Below, one piece after another: positions 59,972 through 64,000 of a DNA stretch of 64,000 nt. Below the pieces are notes generated by a model. It was given only the letters and a program-made list of their open reading frames with translations, was not told where the DNA came from and did not search any database. Numbering within the stretch: the stretch's first letter is position 1; every line of letters begins with the position of its first letter. This DNA is from Sandaracinomonas limnophila (GTDB taxonomy: Bacteria; Bacteroidota; Bacteroidia; Cytophagales; Spirosomataceae): NCBI RefSeq assembly GCF_004005965.1, contig NZ_SACY01000002.1:124001-188000 (forward strand). The letters are read 5' to 3'. Position numbers and translations under genes: made by a program.

Positions 59972-61522
59972 TTTTATTTCATTTGCCAAATGAGTATCAC
60001 GAAGACTTATACCCCATCTACGGTCCAGGATATCGTCTAAAGAATTGGCCATTTCAAATGTTTTCAAATATTCAATTTCACCTAATAGGTAAGGCTGATT
60101 GGGAATAATTTCTTTCAAACCGTCTTTTTGCGACTCGCAGAAACTAAGGACAAGACCTTTTTCTGGCCCATAAATTTCTTGTAAATGTTTCAAGGTATGC
60201 GATGAAATGCTATTTTTAGAAACCAGTTCGTCAAATATTTTGGGATCAAAATCTACTCCTGTAAATAAATTATAATGCTGCGTTTTGCATCTGGTTTGAT
60301 AAACTGAAAACACTTCTGACTCCAACATATCAAGTGTATCCTTTGCCATAACCCGATATGTTGTCCATTTCCCACCCAAGATACTCACCAATTTACTTCG
60401 CGAATCTACTTCAACCACATGATCACGAACAATCGATTTTGTATCTTGAGGCATGGCCTCAGAAATTTGGGCTTCAATTAAAGGACGTTGGCCTACAAAA
60501 ACTCCAGAAATATCTTCCAATGATGCTTTTTTTGCAGAAAAGCGATTAAAGTAATCTAACAAATATACTTTTTCCTCTTCCAAAATTGGAGGACTTTCCT
60601 TTAATTTATCGGGCTCATCGGTTGTACCAACCAGCACATAATCTCTCCAAGGTATCACAAAAACCACTCGGCCATCGTCTGTTTTAGGAATCAATAATGC
60701 TTTTTCACTTTCCCAAAAAGATTTATGTAAGACAATATGGGCTCCCCTGCTAACCTTTAATCGATTGTGCAATTTAGGATTTGCCATTTTTCTTATAGGG
60801 TCTGCGAAAGGTCCTGCCGCATTAATTACAGCTTTTACAGGTACTTCGAGCGTTTTTCCTAACTGGTTATTTTGGAGAATTACTTTTTTAATTTTAAGAC
60901 TTTTGGGACTTAGTACCAAATCTTTTAATTCGGTGTAATTTATGACATGAGCCCCATTTCTGGCGGCAGCTTTGGCTACAGAGAGCGCATATCGAGCATC
61001 GTTGAATTGTCCATCGTAATACAAAATACCACCCTTCATCCCATCTACATTTAAATGGGGAAGAATCTTTTTCAATTGCTCATTGGATACGCTTTTTGAT
61101 GGCAGCAAATTTGTTTTTCCTGCTATTTGGTCATATAGCCACATTCCAATCCGATAGTAAATTCGGTCAAACCACGAATAACATGGAGTTAAAAGTGCTA
61201 AAGGGTGTGCTAAATGAGGTGCATTATCAATCATCGACCGACGCTCATGAAGAGCCTTGTAAACCATGTGAAATTGTTGCCAATCAAGTGTTTTAACAGC
61301 TTGTTCTAAATACCGAACTCCGCCATGAATTAATTTAGTAGATTTCGAAGAAGTTTGAGAGGCAAAATCACCTTTATCGATTAATATGACCTTATAACCA
61401 CGTAAGCTGGCATCTAAAGCAATTCCAGTTCCAGAGGCACCTGCCCCAACTATGCAAATATCATAACCGATTTCTGCATTCCGCTTAATATCTTCCCAAA
61501 CTTGAAATTGATTGAAAACCAT
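59954..61522 (-). CDS. glpD: Glycerol-3-phosphate dehydrogenase/oxidase
   Basis: A 522-residue FAD-dependent enzyme of the GlpD/GlpO family. It has the FAD motif DICIVGAGASGTGIALDASLRG near residue 20, LIHGGVRYLEQA and the later FVIPWRDYVLVGTTDEPD, plus a C-terminal helical domain. It oxidises glycerol 3-phosphate to dihydroxyacetone phosphate, feeding electrons to quinone or oxygen. No glpF or glpK genes are adjacent. Its end is encoded inside a terminator hairpin shared with the DUF2795 gene. Confidence 0.93.
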   Translation of the reverse strand: MVFNQFQVWEDIKRNAEIGYDICIVGAGASGTGIALDASLRGYKVILIDKGDFASQTSSKSTKLIHGGVRYLEQAVKTLDWQQFHMVYKALHERRSMIDNAPHLAHPLALLTPCYSWFDRIYYRIGMWLYDQIAGKTNLLPSKSVSNEQLKKILPHLNVDGMKGGILYYDGQFNDARYALSVAKAAARNGAHVINYTELKDLVLSPKSLKIKKVILQNNQLGKTLEVPVKAVINAAGPFADPIRKMANPKLHNRLKVSRGAHIVLHKSFWESEKALLIPKTDDGRVVFVIPWRDYVLVGTTDEPDKLKESPPILEEEKVYLLDYFNRFSAKKASLEDISGVFVGQRPLIEAQISEAMPQDTKSIVRDHVVEVDSRSKLVSILGGKWTTYRVMAKDTLDMLESEVFSVYQTRCKTQHYNLFTGVDFDPKIFDELVSKNSISSHTLKHLQEIYGPEKGLVLSFCESQKDGLKEIIPNQPYLLGEIEYLKTFEMANSLDDILDRRWGISLRDTHLANEIKKVVQF

Positions 61523-61686
61523 TTTAAATAATCAAAAAAGTACTATTAGGCTACAATTTACTAAGTTAGAAAAAAAATAATGTAAAAGATTCTGTAAAAA
61601 TTGATAAAAATGAAGAGATTTTTTAATTTTGCAATCCTTTGAACAAATCGTAAGGAAGAAAAAAGAAATTCGAGAAGAATTGAATT

Positions 61687-62364
61687 ATGGCAAAGAAAGA
61701 TATTAAAGAGGCTATTGAGATCATTGAGAGTCCGGAAGCATTACAACAAGAGTTCAATAAAGTCCAAAATGCTTTTGAAAAGAACAAATCAAAAGTATTT
61801 TCGGTAATTGCAGGAGTTGTGATAGTTATTGGTGGATATTTTGGATACCAATATTATGTTTCTGCACAAGATGCTGAAGGAGAAAAGAAATTATTTAAAG
61901 CTGTATATGCTTTTGAAAGTGATTCTTTATCTGCGGCATCCAAAGATTTTGATAAAATAGCTAATGATTTTGGTGGTAATACACAGAATTTGGCTGACTT
62001 GTATTTAGGAGTAACCCTTTTAAAGCAAGGTAAATTTGATCAGGCAATTGAAAAATTGAAAAATTTTAGCTCAAAAGATTTATTAGTTCAGGCAAGAGCT
62101 TACTCGCTTATAGGAGATGCATATACAGAGAAAAAAGCCTATGCTGATGCGATTTCTTATTACCAAAAAGCAGCAGATTACAAACCAAATAAGTTTTTCA
62201 CACCAATGTATTTGTTGAAATTAGCTTTGGCAATGGAAGCAAACAAGCAAGATAAAGAAGCTTTAGAGGTTTATACAAAATTAACTGATAACTATCCACA
62301 ATCATCCGAGTCTATTCCTGCAAAGAAATATAAGGCTCAATTGGAAAGCTCTATCTCTGAATAA
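61687..62364 (+). CDS. TPR membrane protein (YfgM-like)
   Basis: A 225-residue protein with a charged N-terminus, one membrane helix (VFSVIAGVVIVIGGYFGYQYYV near residue 40) and three or four TPR units (AYSLIGDAYTEKKAYADAISYYQKAADYKPNKFFT). It resembles YfgM, which assists periplasmic chaperones at the translocon. It precedes ribH in the same direction. Confidence 0.87.
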   Translation: MAKKDIKEAIEIIESPEALQQEFNKVQNAFEKNKSKVFSVIAGVVIVIGGYFGYQYYVSAQDAEGEKKLFKAVYAFESDSLSAASKDFDKIANDFGGNTQNLADLYLGVTLLKQGKFDQAIEKLKNFSSKDLLVQARAYSLIGDAYTEKKAYADAISYYQKAADYKPNKFFTPMYLLKLALAMEANKQDKEALEVYTKLTDNYPQSSESIPAKKYKAQLESSISE

Positions 62365-62430
62365 GAATTAAATTTTCAAAATATAAGGGGTAAGGGCTTG
62401 GGCTTTTATCCCTTTTGTTATTAAAAGAAA

Positions 62431-62458
62431 AGACGAGAGACGAGAGATAAGAGACGAG
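62431..62458 (+). repeat. AGACGAG heptamer array upstream of ribH
   Basis: Four units in register: AGACGAG, AGACGAG, AGATAAG, AGACGAG. It lies in the 121-bp gap between the TPR gene and ribH, 27 bp from the ribH start. The unit sequence is unrelated to other arrays, but the period is again 7 bp. Confidence 0.85.
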
Positions 62459-62485
62459 GTAAATAGGTAATATAAATAATAAAAT

Positions 62486-62962
62486 ATGTCTTCGGCGGAT
62501 AAAAATTTAAGTGAATTTGTGGCAAACAATTTGCCAGATATTAGTAACAAGAAATTTGCAATTGTTGTTTCTGAGTGGAATGAGACTATTACAGGAGCTT
62601 TATACGAAGGTGCTTACAATACCCTTTTAGCTTATGGTGCTAAGGAGGAAAACATCATTAAGGCGGAGGTTCCTGGAAGTTTTGAATTAAGTTTAGGTTC
62701 GCAAAAATTTGCTCAAAAGGAGGAAATTGATGCGGTAATTGCCTTGGGATGTGTTATTCAAGGAGAGACTAAGCACTTTGATTTTATTTGTATGGCAGTT
62801 GCCAATGGTATCACAGAAGTAAGTTTGAAGTATAATAAACCTGTTATTTTTGGCGTATTAACTCCCAACACAATGCAACAGGCATTGGATAGAGCGGGAG
62901 GAATTCATGGCAATAAAGGTGATGAGGCTGCGTTTACAGCCATAAAAATGTTAGCAATTTAA
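62486..62962 (+). CDS. ribH: 6,7-dimethyl-8-ribityllumazine synthase
   Basis: A 158-residue enzyme of riboflavin synthesis condensing 5-amino-6-ribitylaminouracil with dihydroxybutanone phosphate. It has VVSEWNETITGALYEGAYN, the EVPGSFEL substrate loop and ALGCVIQGETKHFDFI with the active-site histidine. Standalone rib gene, 10 bp upstream of an aspartate kinase gene. An AGACGAG heptamer array lies in its upstream region. Confidence 0.96.
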   Translation: MSSADKNLSEFVANNLPDISNKKFAIVVSEWNETITGALYEGAYNTLLAYGAKEENIIKAEVPGSFELSLGSQKFAQKEEIDAVIALGCVIQGETKHFDFICMAVANGITEVSLKYNKPVIFGVLTPNTMQQALDRAGGIHGNKGDEAAFTAIKMLAI

Positions 62963-62972
62963 AAGTAAAATT

Positions 62973-64000
62973 ATGCAAGTTTGGAAATTTGGAGGGACCT
63001 CAGTTGGAAAGCCCGAGCGCATGAAGTCGATTCGACAATTGATTACGGAAGACGGAAAAGCTAAAATTGTTGTTTTATCTGCACTTTCAGGAAGCACAAA
63101 TACCTTATTATCAATATCAGAGTCATTAGTTAATAAAAATACGGCGGAAGCTAAGGCAAAAACAGCCGAATTACGTGCACATTATGATCAATTCTTAACG
63201 GAATTGTATCAGACTCCTGCTGGTTTAGGTAAAGGTCAGGCGATTGTAGAAAAAGAATTCAACTTCATTCAACAACTGATCGACACACCTAATTATGGCG
63301 CTAAGCAAGAAAAAGAAATTGTTGCTTTAGGAGAATTGCTTTCCACTCAAATTTTTGAAGCCTTTTTACAAGAAGAAGGTGTAAATTCTGTTTTATTACC
63401 TGCCTTAGATTTCATGGTAATTGATGCAGACAATGAACCTGTATTTGCAAAAATTGAAGAAAACATTGCTAAAGTTCTTAAAGCAAATGCCGGAAAAGAA
63501 ATATATATCACCCAGGGATTTATTTGTAGAAATCCTGCTGGGGAGATTGATAATTTAAAACGTGGAGGATCGGATTATACGGCCTCATTGATAGGCGGAG
63601 CAATTTCTGCAGAGGAAGTTCAAATTTGGACTGACATTGATGGAATGCATAATAACGACCCACGAATTGTAAAAAACACATTTCCAATTCGCGAATTATC
63701 CTTCGAAGAAGCAGCTGAATTAGCTTATTTTGGAGCAAAAATTTTACACCCAAGTACCATTACTCCTGCCAAAATGAAAGGTGTTCCGGTTCGTTTGAAA
63801 AATACCATGGAACCAAGTGCCTATGGCACCCTGATTTCAGACAAAACAACGGATACGGAAATTAAGGCCATTGCCGCAAAAGACAACATTACAGCTATTT
63901 ATATTCACTCAACTCGTATGTTGAATGCGTATGGATTTTTAAAACGTGTGTTTGAAGTATTTGAAAAATACAAAACACCTGTTGATATGATTACCACTTC
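62973..64000 (+). CDS. Aspartate kinase, partial at window end
   Basis: The first 342 residues of an aspartate kinase. It shows the N-terminal KFGGTSVGKPERM, TQGFICRNPAGEIDNLKRGGSDYTASLIGGA, VQIWTDIDGMHNNDPRIV, YFGAKILHPSTI and the start of an ACT regulatory domain (ITAIYIHSTRMLNAYGFLKRVFEVFE). It phosphorylates aspartate for Lys/Thr/Met synthesis and may be feedback-controlled through ACT domains. No stop before the window edge, so a fused homoserine dehydrogenase cannot be excluded. Confidence 0.93.
   Translation, partial: MQVWKFGGTSVGKPERMKSIRQLITEDGKAKIVVLSALSGSTNTLLSISESLVNKNTAEAKAKTAELRAHYDQFLTELYQTPAGLGKGQAIVEKEFNFIQQLIDTPNYGAKQEKEIVALGELLSTQIFEAFLQEEGVNSVLLPALDFMVIDADNEPVFAKIEENIAKVLKANAGKEIYITQGFICRNPAGEIDNLKRGGSDYTASLIGGAISAEEVQIWTDIDGMHNNDPRIVKNTFPIRELSFEEAAELAYFGAKILHPSTITPAKMKGVPVRLKNTMEPSAYGTLISDKTTDTEIKAIAAKDNITAIYIHSTRMLNAYGFLKRVFEVFEKYKTPVDMITT

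Overview
The window is a low-GC chromosomal segment of a member of the Bacteroidota, most likely a cytophagal lineage. Supporting evidence: promoters with the TAnnTTTG -7 box, few Shine-Dalgarno sequences, a type IX secretion (T9SS) sorting domain, an ExbB-ExbD-ExbD-TonB cluster, and the characteristic families GMC oxidoreductase plus gluconate dehydrogenase subunit 3, DUF1080, Tat-exported Gfo/Idh/MocA and TIM-barrel proteins. No prophage, IS transposase, CRISPR array or rRNA is visible.

Layout. 0-5.4 kb: Gfo/Idh/MocA oxidoreductase, an unknown membrane protein, a GT4 glycosyltransferase and a WYL regulator. 5.4-8.4 kb: a malonate module, with MadL/MadM uptake genes divergent from the WYL regulator and a convergent MatB-like malonyl-CoA synthetase. 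8.4-14.5 kb: GH20 hexosaminidase, GT9 heptosyltransferase, first four-helix-bundle cassette, gluconate dehydrogenase subunit 3 and GMC oxidoreductase. 14.5-17.7 kb: prfB with its programmed frameshift, second four-helix-bundle cassette, lpd. 17.7-27.2 kb: DUF1080 protein and a CusCBA/CzcCBA-type metal efflux operon with a porin, divergent from a two-component system. 27.2-31.8 kb: AraC regulator, YceI, LigB-type dioxygenase, a composite repeat element, tRNA-Ser and an S10 carboxypeptidase. 31.9-37.5 kb: siroheme sulfite/nitrite reductase, cobA, ridA, hldE-type kinase, moaA and moaD. 37.5-45.7 kb: nuoL-nuoM pair, TIM-barrel isomerase, large T9SS-exported protein, SDR. 45.8-51.8 kb: TPR protein, PstS-like lipoprotein and the TonB energising cluster. 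52.1-64 kb: DUF721, LD-carboxypeptidase, YifB, thioredoxin-like protein, M28 peptidase, FtsZ, CutC, DUF2795, GlpD, TPR protein, ribH and the start of an aspartate kinase.

The most unusual content is a family of short-period tandem arrays. Their unit length is fixed at 7 bp (sometimes 8 bp) while the unit sequence changes from locus to locus (TTAATGG, TTAATTG, TTATGGG, GTGGAAA, AGACGAG, GAATATAG and others). Most begin within a few bases of a start codon, a stop codon or a tRNA end. Twice they form long inverted arms around a gene for a 118-residue four-helix-bundle protein of the 23S-rRNA-intervening-sequence type (relatives of the Avd protein of diversity-generating retroelements). One pair of arms has no gene between them, one octamer version encloses REP-like hairpins, and one array lies inside the coding sequence of matB. 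This looks like a small mobile or self-amplifying cassette system and is the main candidate for an undescribed element here.
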